From Pseudomonadota bacterium (GTDB lineage: Bacteria; Pseudomonadota; Gammaproteobacteria; JAKAQQ01), in the NCBI GenBank assembly GCA_021798115.1, contig JAJZYM010000006.1, positions 26,627 to 90,626 on the forward strand: a DNA stretch of 64,000 nt, written 5' to 3'. A program made the position numbers and the translations under genes. This document shows positions 34,489-43,399 of this stretch, one piece after another. Positions within the stretch are counted from its first letter, which is position 1, and each line of letters opens with the position of its first letter. The notes under the pieces are model-generated. The model did no database searches. It worked only from the letters and a program-made list of their open reading frames with translations, and was not told the origin of the DNA.

Positions 34489-35019
34489 ATGCGTCAGCTC
34501 CTCGCCCTCACACTCCTCTTGCCTCCGGAGACGGGCGCGCTCGTTCGCCTCACCCGCACGATCCTGGATTGCGGATGCCGCATCGCGGAAAGCAGTTGCA
34601 CCTCGCTCGGGAATGAGGTCGCTCTGGTGTTTCTCGTGAGCGGAAGTTGGGATTCCATCGCTCGTCTCGAGAGCAACCTGGAACGTCTGCGCGACAAGCA
34701 GGGACTGGCGCTGATCTACAAGAGGACGACGGAGGCTGAAGCCCACAGCGACCTCCTGCCCTACGAAATCGATCTCGTCGCCCTCGAGCACGAAGGGATC
34801 GTCCACGAAGTGGCGGCCTTCCTTGACGAACGCTCCATCGCCGTGGTGGGGTTCTCTGCGAGCGCCTACCCCGCGGCCCACACGGGCGCCCCGATGTTCT
34901 CGCTCCACATGACGATCGGAATTCCGTCGGGAACACACATCGCCACTCTGCGCGAGGAATTCATCGGGTTTTGCGACGATCTCAACCTCGACGCCATTCT
35001 CGAACCCTTGAAGGAGTGA
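34489..35019 (+). CDS. gcvR: GcvR-like double-ACT regulator
   Basis: 176 residues with two ACT-type halves: TRTILDCGCRIAESSCTSLG and DERSIAVVGFSASAYPAA. GcvR senses glycine and antagonises GcvA in E. coli; here the same order gcvR-bcp downstream of divergent dapA is kept. Whether a GcvA exists cannot be seen. Confidence 0.83.
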   Translation: MRQLLALTLLLPPETGALVRLTRTILDCGCRIAESSCTSLGNEVALVFLVSGSWDSIARLESNLERLRDKQGLALIYKRTTEAEAHSDLLPYEIDLVALEHEGIVHEVAAFLDERSIAVVGFSASAYPAAHTGAPMFSLHMTIGIPSGTHIATLREEFIGFCDDLNLDAILEPLKE

Positions 35020-35024
35020 TCTCC

Positions 35025-35495
35025 ATGACGAGCCCGAGCGTGCTTCCCCCCTTCCGTCTGCCCGCCACCGGCAACGTCTTCGTGAGCGACACGGACCTCC
35101 GCGGCCGGCCCCTGATCCTCTACTTTTACCCCAAGGACAACACCTCGGGGTGCACGCTCGAGGGCCAGGAGTTCGCCCGCCTCCACCCCCGTTTCGCCCG
35201 CGCCGGGGTGGCCGTCTACGGGGTCTCCCGCGACAGCGTCCGTTCCCACGAGCGATTTGCCGAGCGTCACGGGTTTCCCTTCCCCCTTCTCTCCGACGAA
35301 GACGAGACCCTGTGCCAGGCGTTCGACGTGATCCGCCCGAAGACGATGTACGGCAAGCCCGTACGCGGCGTCGAGCGCAGCACCTTCGTCTTCGACGCCG
35401 CCGGGAAACTCATCCACGAGTGGCGCAAGGTCAAGGCGGAGGGACACGCCGCCGAGGTCCTCGCCTTTGTCGAACGAACCTGGCCTCCGCGCTGA
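35025..35495 (+). CDS. bcp: Peroxiredoxin Q/Bcp
   Basis: 156 residues; thiol peroxidase. The peroxidatic Cys lies in YPKDNTSGCTLEG and the strand GVAVYGVSRDSVRSHERF is typical. E. coli Bcp has a resolving Cys five residues later; here that position is not Cys, so it may use a one-Cys or alternative mechanism. ATG at 35025, 5 bases after gcvR. Confidence 0.93.
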   Translation: MTSPSVLPPFRLPATGNVFVSDTDLRGRPLILYFYPKDNTSGCTLEGQEFARLHPRFARAGVAVYGVSRDSVRSHERFAERHGFPFPLLSDEDETLCQAFDVIRPKTMYGKPVRGVERSTFVFDAAGKLIHEWRKVKAEGHAAEVLAFVERTWPPR

Positions 35496-35511
35496 GGCCG
35501 GACTCCGTACC

Positions 35512-36918
35512 GTGGGCCGGCCGCGCCTCTTCGTTCTCGACACCAACGTTCTGCTTCACGATCCTTCGGCGATCTTCCGTTTCGAAGAGCACGACGTGTA
35601 CCTGCCGATGATGGTGCTCGAGGAGCTCGACTCGGTCAAGAAAGGGATGAGCGAGCTCGCGCGCAACGCCCGGCAGACGAGCCGGGTCCTCGAGGAGATT
35701 CTTCACGGGGGAAACGGTCGCGACCTTCACCTCGGGCTGCCTCTCGGCCCGCGGGAGGGGGGCCGCGACAACGGCGAGAGCTCGCACCCGACGGGCCGGC
35801 TTTTCTTCCAGGCCGAACGCTTCGACGAGCCGCTGCCCCTCGATGTTCCCGGCCACCGCCCGGACAACACGATCCTGGCGGTCACACTCGCCCTGAGCCG
35901 CCGTCACGCCGACCGCCGCGTGACCCTGGTCACCAAAGACATCAACCTGCGCATCAAGGCGACGGTCCTCGGGGTCGATACGGAAGATTACGGAAGCGAT
36001 CGGGCCGTGGAAGACGCCACGCTCCTCGTGCGCGGACTCGAGCCCCTCGCCGAAGACTTCTGGAGCCGTCACGCCCACGACCTCCGTTCCTGGAGCCGGG
36101 ACGGACGAACCTACTACGAGGTCGAAGGCGAGGACACGAAGGCCTGGATCCCCAACCTCGGGCTGTACGACGCGGGCGAAGAGGGCTCGGGATTCGAAGC
36201 CTTCGTGCGTCGCATCGAGGATGGGCGGGCCCTCCTCGAGGTGGCCGGCGACTACCGGCAGCGGCGGGGGGTGTGGGGCGTCCATGCCCGAAACCGCGAG
36301 CAGAATTTTGCGCTCAATCTCCTCCTCGACCCGGCGATCGATTTCGTCACCCTCCTGGGTGCGGCGGGCACCGGCAAGACCCTCCTCGCCCTCGCGGCCG
36401 GCCTCGAGCAAACGGTCGAGGAGCATCGCTACCGCGAAATCATCGTCACCCGCATCACCGTTCCGCTGGGTGAGGAAATCGGCTACCTCCCGGGCACGGA
36501 AGAAGAAAAGATGACCCCTTGGATGGGGGCGCTCCTCGACAATCTTGAGGTGCTGAGCGGCAGCGGCCAGGGAACCTGGGAGCGTCAAGCGACACACGAT
36601 CTTCTGGGCAGCCGCATCAAGATCCGCTCTCTCAACTTCATGCGCGGGCGGACATTTCTCAACCGCTACGTGATCATCGACGAGGCCCAAAACCTCACAC
36701 CGAAGCAAATGCGGGCGCTCGTCACAAGGGCGGGACCGGACACCAAGGTGGTCTGCCTCGGCAACATCGGTCAGATCGACACCCCCTATCTCACCGAGCG
36801 CAGTTCAGGTCTCACCTACGTGGTGGAACGTTTTCGCGGCTGGCCGCATGCCGGGCACATCGTCCTCGCCCGTGGGGAGCGTTCCCGCCTTGCCGATCAC
36901 GCCGCGGCGGTCCTCTGA
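35512..36918 (+). CDS. PIN domain-PhoH family ATPase
   Basis: 468 residues: N-terminal PIN domain (RLFVLDTNVLLHDPSA, VTLVTKDINLRIKA) followed by a PhoH2-type RNA helicase/ATPase with Walker A GAAGTGKTLLAL and Walker B VIIDEAQNLTPKQ. PhoH2 proteins couple RNA unwinding and cleavage. GTG at 35512 is chosen because it directly precedes the PIN domain; the frame upstream overlaps bcp. Confidence 0.92.
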   Translation: MGRPRLFVLDTNVLLHDPSAIFRFEEHDVYLPMMVLEELDSVKKGMSELARNARQTSRVLEEILHGGNGRDLHLGLPLGPREGGRDNGESSHPTGRLFFQAERFDEPLPLDVPGHRPDNTILAVTLALSRRHADRRVTLVTKDINLRIKATVLGVDTEDYGSDRAVEDATLLVRGLEPLAEDFWSRHAHDLRSWSRDGRTYYEVEGEDTKAWIPNLGLYDAGEEGSGFEAFVRRIEDGRALLEVAGDYRQRRGVWGVHARNREQNFALNLLLDPAIDFVTLLGAAGTGKTLLALAAGLEQTVEEHRYREIIVTRITVPLGEEIGYLPGTEEEKMTPWMGALLDNLEVLSGSGQGTWERQATHDLLGSRIKIRSLNFMRGRTFLNRYVIIDEAQNLTPKQMRALVTRAGPDTKVVCLGNIGQIDTPYLTERSSGLTYVVERFRGWPHAGHIVLARGERSRLADHAAAVL

Positions 36919-37094
36919 AATCCGGACTCTCCGCCCCCCCCGCCCGCGCCCCGGCGGGCCCCAAGAGGGATTGTGATATAGAATCAGGGAAAGGTGAGCC
37001 CGCACGCGGACCTCGCCCTCGAGGTCGGCTCCTGAAATGTCCGGCCGATCGGGACCCGAGCCCCGCGCGCAACACCGAAGTGGAGTTCCAACCG

Positions 37095-38462
37095 ATGAAA
37101 ACGACAACCCGACCCTCCGCCCCCACCCGCTGGCTCCTGCCCGCGGCCGCTTTCGCCCTTGGGGTTCTCACGCTCTTCACGGCGATTCCTCAGGCCCACG
37201 CTTCCGCCTTTGCACTCGAGGAAGCGAGCGCCAAGGGAACGGCCCACGCCTACGCCGGAGGCGCCGCCGACGTCGACGGGGCGACCGCGGTCTTCTACAA
37301 CCCCGCCGCTCTCGGGCTCCTCAAGCACCCCGAGCTCAACATCGTCGGCACGCTGATCAAGCTCAACGCCAAATTCAGCCCCACCTCGGCCGTGGATGCG
37401 GTCGGACAGCCGCTCTCTGGCAACAACGGCGGCAACGGCGGACAGAAGCTCAACTTCGTCCCCGCCGCCTTCTACGGTGCGCCCATCAATCACTCGTTGG
37501 CCTGGGGCGTCGGCCTCTACGTCCCCTTCGGTCTTCAGACCGACTACGACGCGACCTCGATCCTCCGCTACGAGGCCATCTACACCTCGCTCGAGATGAT
37601 CGACTTCAACCCCTCGCTCGCCTGGAACGTCACGTCCCACTTCTCGATCGGCGTGGGCTTCGACGTCGAGAAGGCGTACGCGAAGCTCACCAACGACGTG
37701 GACGCGGGGGCCCTCTGCTTGAGCAAGCTCGGACCGGTGGACTGCACCGCCCTCGGCCTGACACCTCAGTCGCACGACATCTTCGCCAGCGTCGTAGGCT
37801 CGGACACGGCCGTCGGCTGGAACGCCGGTCTTCTTTGGCACGACAACGGCACCCACGTCGGCGTGGCTTACCGCAGCACCATCACCCACAACATCGTGGG
37901 GACGGCCACGTTCAACAACGTTCCCGCCCTCTTCAGCCAGACGGGACTCTTCGCCGACACGGGTGCCCAGGCCAACATCGAGGCCCCGGACACCGCCGAT
38001 TTCAGCGTCTCCCAGAGACTCAATCGTTCGTGGACCGTGATGGCCGATGCCCTCTACACCCGTTGGGACACCTTCAACCAGATCCGGATTCTCTTCGCCA
38101 ACCCCTTCCAGCCCCCGAGCACGACCCCCGAAGACTACAAGAACACCTGGCGGTTTTCGCTCGGCACAACCTGGCACTACAGCCCGGTTTGGAGCTTCTA
38201 CGGCGGTCTCGCCTACGACGAGAGCCCTGTTCCCAACAGCACGCGCAACGCCCGCCTACCGGACGCTAACCGCCGCTGGGTAAGCGTCGGGGCCACCTAC
38301 CATTTCAACCCCGCCACCTCCGTCACGCTCGGTTACGCCTACCTCTTCCTGAACCACCACATCCCGATGGACAACGTGAGTCCCTCGGGTGATCAGGTCA
38401 TCGGGACGTGGAGCGCGAATGCCTACATCGTTGCGCTCGAACTGAGCCACAAGTTCCTCTGA
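37095..38462 (+). CDS. OmpP1/FadL-family outer-membrane protein
   Basis: 455 residues: signal peptide ending AHA before SAFALEEASAKGTAHAYAGG, which is the FadL N-terminal hatch start. The NPA motif (AVFYNPAALGL) and repeated beta-strands to a C-terminal LSHKFL follow. Probably a channel for long-chain fatty acids or hydrophobic compounds. ATG at 37095. Confidence 0.92.
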   Translation: MKTTTRPSAPTRWLLPAAAFALGVLTLFTAIPQAHASAFALEEASAKGTAHAYAGGAADVDGATAVFYNPAALGLLKHPELNIVGTLIKLNAKFSPTSAVDAVGQPLSGNNGGNGGQKLNFVPAAFYGAPINHSLAWGVGLYVPFGLQTDYDATSILRYEAIYTSLEMIDFNPSLAWNVTSHFSIGVGFDVEKAYAKLTNDVDAGALCLSKLGPVDCTALGLTPQSHDIFASVVGSDTAVGWNAGLLWHDNGTHVGVAYRSTITHNIVGTATFNNVPALFSQTGLFADTGAQANIEAPDTADFSVSQRLNRSWTVMADALYTRWDTFNQIRILFANPFQPPSTTPEDYKNTWRFSLGTTWHYSPVWSFYGGLAYDESPVPNSTRNARLPDANRRWVSVGATYHFNPATSVTLGYAYLFLNHHIPMDNVSPSGDQVIGTWSANAYIVALELSHKFL

Positions 38463-38475
38463 AGATCATCGGCCC

Positions 38476-38509
38476 GTTCTCCGCCCCTCGCCAGGGTGGC
38501 GGAGAACGG
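38476..38509 (+). terminator. Hairpin after the FadL-type gene
   Basis: Arms CGTTCTCCGCC (38476-38486) and GGCGGAGAACG (38499-38509), 11 bp, followed at a distance by a C/T-rich run. Confidence 0.6.
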
Positions 38510-38563
38510 CCACGAAGCCCTCTTTCCCTTTCCGCCCGGGGTCCGACCCTGTTCAGTCCTCAC

Positions 38564-39454
38564 GTGTTGTCGTCTCCTCCAAGGCGTCTTGCCCGCACCG
38601 CCGTTCTCCTGGGCGGCCTCGTTCTCGGCCTGGCGGCCTGCGCGGGCCGGCCTCCCTCCACGCACCCCTCCGATCCCCTCGAGGATCTCAACCGGGCCAA
38701 TTTCGCTCTCGACCAGAAACTCGAGCACGCGGTCATCCGGCCGACCACCCACGTGTACGTGCGCGTGGTTCCCAAACCCGTGCGCATCGTGGTGCACAAC
38801 TTTTTCTCAAATCTTCGCGACCCGCTCGTCTTCGTCAACGAACTTCTCGAGGGGCGATGGAAAGCCGGAGGTGAAGAGTTTGCACGGTTTGCCGTCAACA
38901 CGAGCTTCGGCATCCTGGGTGCGTTCGACGTGGCGGGCGCCATGGGTCTTCACAGGCACCACGCCGATGCGGGACTCACGCTCGCCCACTGGGGACTTCC
39001 CGAAGGGCCGTATCTCGTCCTTCCTCTCCTCGGGCCCACAACCCTCCGGGGGGCGTTTGGGAAGGGAGCCGACGCAGGTCTCGATCCCCTCAATTACGAT
39101 CCCGGCGTCCCCTCACGCAACGCCCTGAGCATTCTCCAGGAGGTCGACACGGGAGCCCAGATCCGCACCGCGGAGCGCCTCCTGTCGCAGAGTTTTGATC
39201 CTTACGTCATGGCCCGTCAGGCCTACATGGCGCACCGCCGCTACCGCTACTACCACGGCAATCCTCCGGTCTCGTTTCCCCCCGCAGGCGGCGGGTTTCC
39301 CCCGCCCGCGGGGGGAGGCCCCCCGGCCGCCACCCCCCTGAAACTCCTCCGGCGGGCCGTCGCCGGTGTCTTTCCCGTCCTTGGCCCGTGCCGCGGCGCC
39401 GCGAGGCACTCCTCACAACGCCTCTCGTGCCCCGGGGCCGAACCCGCGCCCTGA
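38564..39454 (+). CDS. mlaA: MlaA (VacJ) outer-membrane lipoprotein
   Basis: MlaA removes phospholipids from the outer leaflet of the outer membrane with the Mla system. Seen: lipobox LGLAACAG, DPLEDLNRANFALDQKLE, VHNFFSNLRDPLVFVNELL and GLPEGPYLVLPLLGPTTLRG, all typical. About 296 residues from a GTG at 38564; the start is uncertain. The last 50 residues are a Pro/Gly-rich tail not usual in the family. The other mla genes are not in the window. Confidence 0.9.
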   Translation: MLSSPPRRLARTAVLLGGLVLGLAACAGRPPSTHPSDPLEDLNRANFALDQKLEHAVIRPTTHVYVRVVPKPVRIVVHNFFSNLRDPLVFVNELLEGRWKAGGEEFARFAVNTSFGILGAFDVAGAMGLHRHHADAGLTLAHWGLPEGPYLVLPLLGPTTLRGAFGKGADAGLDPLNYDPGVPSRNALSILQEVDTGAQIRTAERLLSQSFDPYVMARQAYMAHRRYRYYHGNPPVSFPPAGGGFPPPAGGGPPAATPLKLLRRAVAGVFPVLGPCRGAARHSSQRLSCPGAEPAP

Positions 39455-39487
39455 TTCCTCCCGCCTGAGCTCTCCGGCGCGCAAGCC

Positions 39488-41374
39488 TCAGGGGACCCGG
39501 TACCCGCAGGGACAGTAGGCGTAGACACCCGGGCGCGTGTGGAAGAGAGGCGCGAGCGGGCGGGCGAGCCGACGGTGATGCGCCAACCAGGACGCCACAC
39601 CGGCACGGAAACCCCCACTTCCGAGAAGCGTGGCCCACGGCCAGCCCCCCGCCGAAACCGCGGCCCCGCTCCGATGCATCCGGGCGATCTTGACGATCAG
39701 ACGCTCGTAGGGCGTCAGCGGATGCACCAGGCGGACGACGGTGTAGCGCGGAGCAATCCGGGCGAGCTTGGCCGCCCCGGCCAGGGCGTCGTCGAGCCCC
39801 CCGAGACGGTCGACGAGCCCGAGATGAAGAGCGGTCGTCCCCACCCAGATGTGCCCGCGGCCGATCGCGTTGACCCGGGCCGGGCTCATGTGGCGGAAGC
39901 GTGCGACGTTGTCGATGAATTGCTGGTATCCGTGGAGAACCTCCATGCGGAAGATCGCGAGGGTCTCGGGCGACCAGGCCGTGAGCGGAGAGGTGGAGAG
40001 AGTGAGCGGCGTCGTGCCGACACCGCCGACGTGAACGCCGATCTTGTGGAGCGTGCCGGAAAAATTCGGGACGATCCCGAAAATACCGATCGAGCCGGTC
40101 AGCGTGGTGGGCGACGCGTAGATCCGCTGGGCGGCCATCGAGATCCAGTAGCCTCCGGAAGCGGCCATGTTCCCCATCGAGACCACAAAGGTTTTCCCGC
40201 TCGCCCGGAAGGCCTCGAGGGCGTGGAGAATCTCGTCCGAGGCGAGCGCGCTTCCCCCGGGGCTGTCGACGCGGAGAACGAGGGCCTTGACGCGCGGGTT
40301 CCGCCGCGCCCGATTGATGAGGCGCACGAGGGTCCGCGAGCCGATCGTCCCCGGGGGGGCCGATCCGCTCACGATGTCACCCGTGGCGTAGACGAGGGCG
40401 ATCTCGGGCCGGCCACCGTGCCAGACCCGGGGATGGATCTCGAGATAGCGCCGCCAGCCGATTCCGGCGAATCCGTGTGGGCCGCCGCGCCCGAACTTCT
40501 TGGCAAGAAGGGCGTGGAACGCGTGGCGGTCGACGAGCCGGTCGACGAGGTGCCAAGCGAGCGCCAAGCGGGCCGCGTTGCCGTGGAGAGCCCGAAGGTC
40601 GGGCACGATATTGGCGATGTCGTGCTCGAGACTCTCGGGCGGAAGACGGCGGGCCTCCTGCACACGACGCACATAGGTGGACCAGAGCGCGCTGAAGTAC
40701 GCCGTCCACTGCGCGCGGGAGGGCGCCGACATGCTGTTGCGCAGGAAGGGTTCGACGGCGTCCTTGTACTTGCCGACGCGGGTGACGTAGACACGGACAC
40801 CCAGACGGTGGAGGAGATCCGCGAAGTACGGGATCTGCATCCCAAAGCCCTCGAGATCGACGGCGCCTTCCCCCCCCATGTCGACGCGCGTCGCCACACT
40901 CGCGAGATAGTAGGCAGCCTCGTTGTAACCATGGCGTCCGTAGGCCAGGACGGGCTTGCCGCTTCGGGCAAAGGCGATCAGGCAACGGCGGAGCGCACCC
41001 AGCTCGGGCATGCCGCCGCCTCGAAACCCTTCGGTTTCGAGGACGAGCCCGTGAATGTGCGGATCATGGGCCGCCCGGCGAATCGCCCGTTCGAGTCTCC
41101 CGAGGACGATTTCGCGCGTGCTGGGGAGATTCTCGAGACGGCGTACAGCCCGCGCGAGAGGGTTGTGCGGCTGTTCGACAAGCCGTCCGTCGAGGCGCAC
41201 GACGAGCGCCGCCGAGTGCGGTTCGACCGGCCGCGGAGGCGCGTGAATACTCGCAAGCGCCACGAGCACAAGGATCAGAAGCGCAAAGAAAACGATGTTG
41301 ATGATGGTGAGCCGCAGAATGTTGAGACCCTGGAAAAAGGTCCGGACCGCGCGCCAGCTCGAGGACTCCGCCAT
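39488..41374 (-). CDS. sppA: Signal peptide peptidase SppA (67 kDa type)
   Basis: 628 residues with one N-terminal membrane segment (IINIVFFALLILVLVALASI). Catalytic dyad: Lys in TRVGKYKDAVEPF near residue 200 and Ser in GNMAASGGYWISM near 400, in two tandem ClpP-like domains, as in E. coli SppA. It degrades leftover signal peptides at the inner membrane. Confidence 0.95.
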   Translation of the reverse strand: MAESSSWRAVRTFFQGLNILRLTIINIVFFALLILVLVALASIHAPPRPVEPHSAALVVRLDGRLVEQPHNPLARAVRRLENLPSTREIVLGRLERAIRRAAHDPHIHGLVLETEGFRGGGMPELGALRRCLIAFARSGKPVLAYGRHGYNEAAYYLASVATRVDMGGEGAVDLEGFGMQIPYFADLLHRLGVRVYVTRVGKYKDAVEPFLRNSMSAPSRAQWTAYFSALWSTYVRRVQEARRLPPESLEHDIANIVPDLRALHGNAARLALAWHLVDRLVDRHAFHALLAKKFGRGGPHGFAGIGWRRYLEIHPRVWHGGRPEIALVYATGDIVSGSAPPGTIGSRTLVRLINRARRNPRVKALVLRVDSPGGSALASDEILHALEAFRASGKTFVVSMGNMAASGGYWISMAAQRIYASPTTLTGSIGIFGIVPNFSGTLHKIGVHVGGVGTTPLTLSTSPLTAWSPETLAIFRMEVLHGYQQFIDNVARFRHMSPARVNAIGRGHIWVGTTALHLGLVDRLGGLDDALAGAAKLARIAPRYTVVRLVHPLTPYERLIVKIARMHRSGAAVSAGGWPWATLLGSGGFRAGVASWLAHHRRLARPLAPLFHTRPGVYAYCPCGYRVP

Positions 41375-41486
41375 TAAGAAACACCTCAGGACTACAGGAC
41401 CGAGCCCGGCCCGGTAAGAGGCCGCACCCTTGAGCGCCCATTATCCCGTTCCCCGCCCGGCCCTGCAAGACCGGCGGCCCCACGGG

Positions 41487-41515
41487 TTGCACGCCCGCCC
41501 GCTTTCCTGTATAAC
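41487..41515 (+). promoter_or_regulatory. Sigma-70-type promoter for dksA
   Basis: TTGCAC (41487-41492), 17-base spacer, TATAAC (41510-41515), about 40 bases before the dksA ATG. Confidence 0.65.
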
Positions 41516-41556
41516 GTCTCGCCGTTCACCTCAACGTTCGGGAGGCGGGAGCCGCC

Positions 41557-42270
41557 ATGGTCACAAAATCGCGCAGCGCATCCGGCGCCCACACCTCCGG
41601 GGGAGCGGGCAAGAAAAGCCCGCGCGTGAGCGCCGGCAAGGCCAAACCGGCCCCCAAGACTCCCAAACCGAAGGCGACCAAACCCGCCGCGAAGGCCCCG
41701 CCGCACACGCGGAAGTCCACCCGCCCATCCGCGCCCAAGACCCACGGGGACAAGCGCGAGCGTCCCCGCCGTCCCTCAGCCGCCGAGCACCTCGGGAGGA
41801 CGCCTCCCCGGGCCCCGGCCGCCGGCGGGGGGAAAGGCGAGAACGATCTCCTCACGCTCCGCAACACCCCTCTCCCCTACGAGATCGTCGAGGGGGAGAC
41901 CTACATGAGCGCACACCAAAAAGAGCATTTCCGCCGCATTCTTGAAGCCTGGCGTCACGAGCTCATGGAGGAGGTCGACCGGACCGTCCGCTACATGCAG
42001 GACGAGGCCGCCAACTTCCCCGACGCGAACGACCGCGCCACCCAGGAGTCGGAGTTCAGCCTCGAGCTCAGGACACGAGATCGTGAACGCAAGCTCATTC
42101 GCAAGATCGACGAGGCGCTCACGCGGATCGAAACGGACGAATACGGCTACTGTGTGACGTGCGGTGAGGCCATCGGCATCCGCCGCCTCGAGGCCCGTCC
42201 CATCGCCACCCAGTGCATCGACTGCAAGGAACGGGACGAGAGGCGCGAGCGGCAAAACCGCGGCCTCTGA
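41557..42270 (+). CDS. dksA: RNA polymerase-binding protein DksA with basic N-terminal extension
   Basis: 237 residues. The C-terminal 140 are DksA: coiled-coil with tip aspartates (FPDANDRATQESEFSLE) and the zinc finger CVTCGEAIGIRRLEARP, QCIDCKE. The first 100 residues are a Lys/Pro/Ala-rich, presumably disordered, extension (PKTPKPKATKPAAKAPPH). DksA with ppGpp reprograms rRNA and amino-acid promoters. Confidence 0.95.
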   Translation: MVTKSRSASGAHTSGGAGKKSPRVSAGKAKPAPKTPKPKATKPAAKAPPHTRKSTRPSAPKTHGDKRERPRRPSAAEHLGRTPPRAPAAGGGKGENDLLTLRNTPLPYEIVEGETYMSAHQKEHFRRILEAWRHELMEEVDRTVRYMQDEAANFPDANDRATQESEFSLELRTRDRERKLIRKIDEALTRIETDEYGYCVTCGEAIGIRRLEARPIATQCIDCKERDERRERQNRGL

Positions 42271-42279
42271 GGCCCGGGG

Positions 42280-43347
42280 ATGTCCGACGCGACCCCGGCC
42301 GCGCGCGATGACCGAGACGGGGCGGCCCGCGCGTCGTGCGGCGCCGTCCTCGACCCGGGATTCGTCCCGGCGCGCGGTCTCGCCAGCCCGCATCTTCAGA
42401 CCCTCTGGGCGGCCTACCGCCGCCCGGTCCCGCAACCCGCGTGCACACTCGAGGTGTTCCCCACGGCCGACGGGGATGTCACACGCGTCGCGCGCTGGAC
42501 CCCCCTCGCCGGTGAGGGGCGCCCGCTCGTTCTTCTCCTGCACGGGCTCAACGGCTCGCACCGCTCACGCTACATGCGCGGCATGGCCGCAACGCTCATC
42601 GCCGCCGGCTATGAGGTCCACGCCCTCGAGTTCCGTGGCGTCGACGGAGGCCCCATGCGGGGGCCGCGGTCCTACCACGCGGGCTTCACCGAGGACCTCG
42701 CATCCTACGCCCGGCACCTGCACCGGGCCAAGCCCGCGCGGGCTCTCGCGGCGATCGGATTCTCCCTCGGAGGCAACGTGCTCCTGCGCTGGCTCGCCGA
42801 GACCGGGGAGGATGCGCCTCTGGCCTGGGCGGCCGCCGTCTCCGTTCCGTACGATCTCGCGGCCTGCGCCAGGACGCTGCACCGGGGACGAGGAAGAGCC
42901 TATGAGGCTGTGCTCCTGCGCGAACTCTGCCGCAACACCGCCCGGCGCGTACGCCGCTACGGGCATCCACGCCTCTCGGCGCACGGCGTCCTCCGTTGCC
43001 GGAGTATCGTCGAGTTTGACGACCTCTACGTGGCGCCGCTGTTCGGTTTCCGCGACGCCGAGGATTATTACGAGCGGATGAGCAGCGGGCGGATCCTCAA
43101 GGACATCGAGGTTCCCACCCTTCTCGTCCAATCGGAAGACGATCCCCTGGTCCCCGCATCGATCCTGCCGGGGGCGGAAGACCTTGCGCCGGACACGATT
43201 CTCCTGCGTGCCCGCGCAGGCGGGCACGTCGGATTCATCGAGGACGGAGACCGCGGCCGACGCTCGTGGTGCGATGGCGTCATACTCGACGCCCTCACCC
43301 GTCACGTTCCGGTCGGCCGGGGTTCACGGCCCGTCGCGGGCGCCTGA
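42280..43347 (+). CDS. yheT: YheT-like alpha/beta hydrolase
   Basis: 355 residues. RGLASPHLQTLWAAYRRP, LVLLLHGLNGSHRSRYMRG and the nucleophile motif GFSLGGNVLLRWLAETG are those of the YheT/ABHD1 family; the acid and base are likely in SEDDPLVP and GGHVGFIE. Substrate unknown. It follows dksA by 9 bases. Confidence 0.9.
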   Translation: MSDATPAARDDRDGAARASCGAVLDPGFVPARGLASPHLQTLWAAYRRPVPQPACTLEVFPTADGDVTRVARWTPLAGEGRPLVLLLHGLNGSHRSRYMRGMAATLIAAGYEVHALEFRGVDGGPMRGPRSYHAGFTEDLASYARHLHRAKPARALAAIGFSLGGNVLLRWLAETGEDAPLAWAAAVSVPYDLAACARTLHRGRGRAYEAVLLRELCRNTARRVRRYGHPRLSAHGVLRCRSIVEFDDLYVAPLFGFRDAEDYYERMSSGRILKDIEVPTLLVQSEDDPLVPASILPGAEDLAPDTILLRARAGGHVGFIEDGDRGRRSWCDGVILDALTRHVPVGRGSRPVAGA

Positions 43348-43364
43348 CAAGGCGACCGCGCATC

Positions 43365-43384
43365 GGGGGGCGTCGGAGCCCCCC
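43365..43384. terminator. Terminator between convergent yheT and pnp
   Basis: 7-base arms GGGGGGC / GCCCCCC with loop GTCGGA, then TTCTC on plus. Confidence 0.6.
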
Positions 43385-43399
43385 TTCTCGGTGCCGGTG

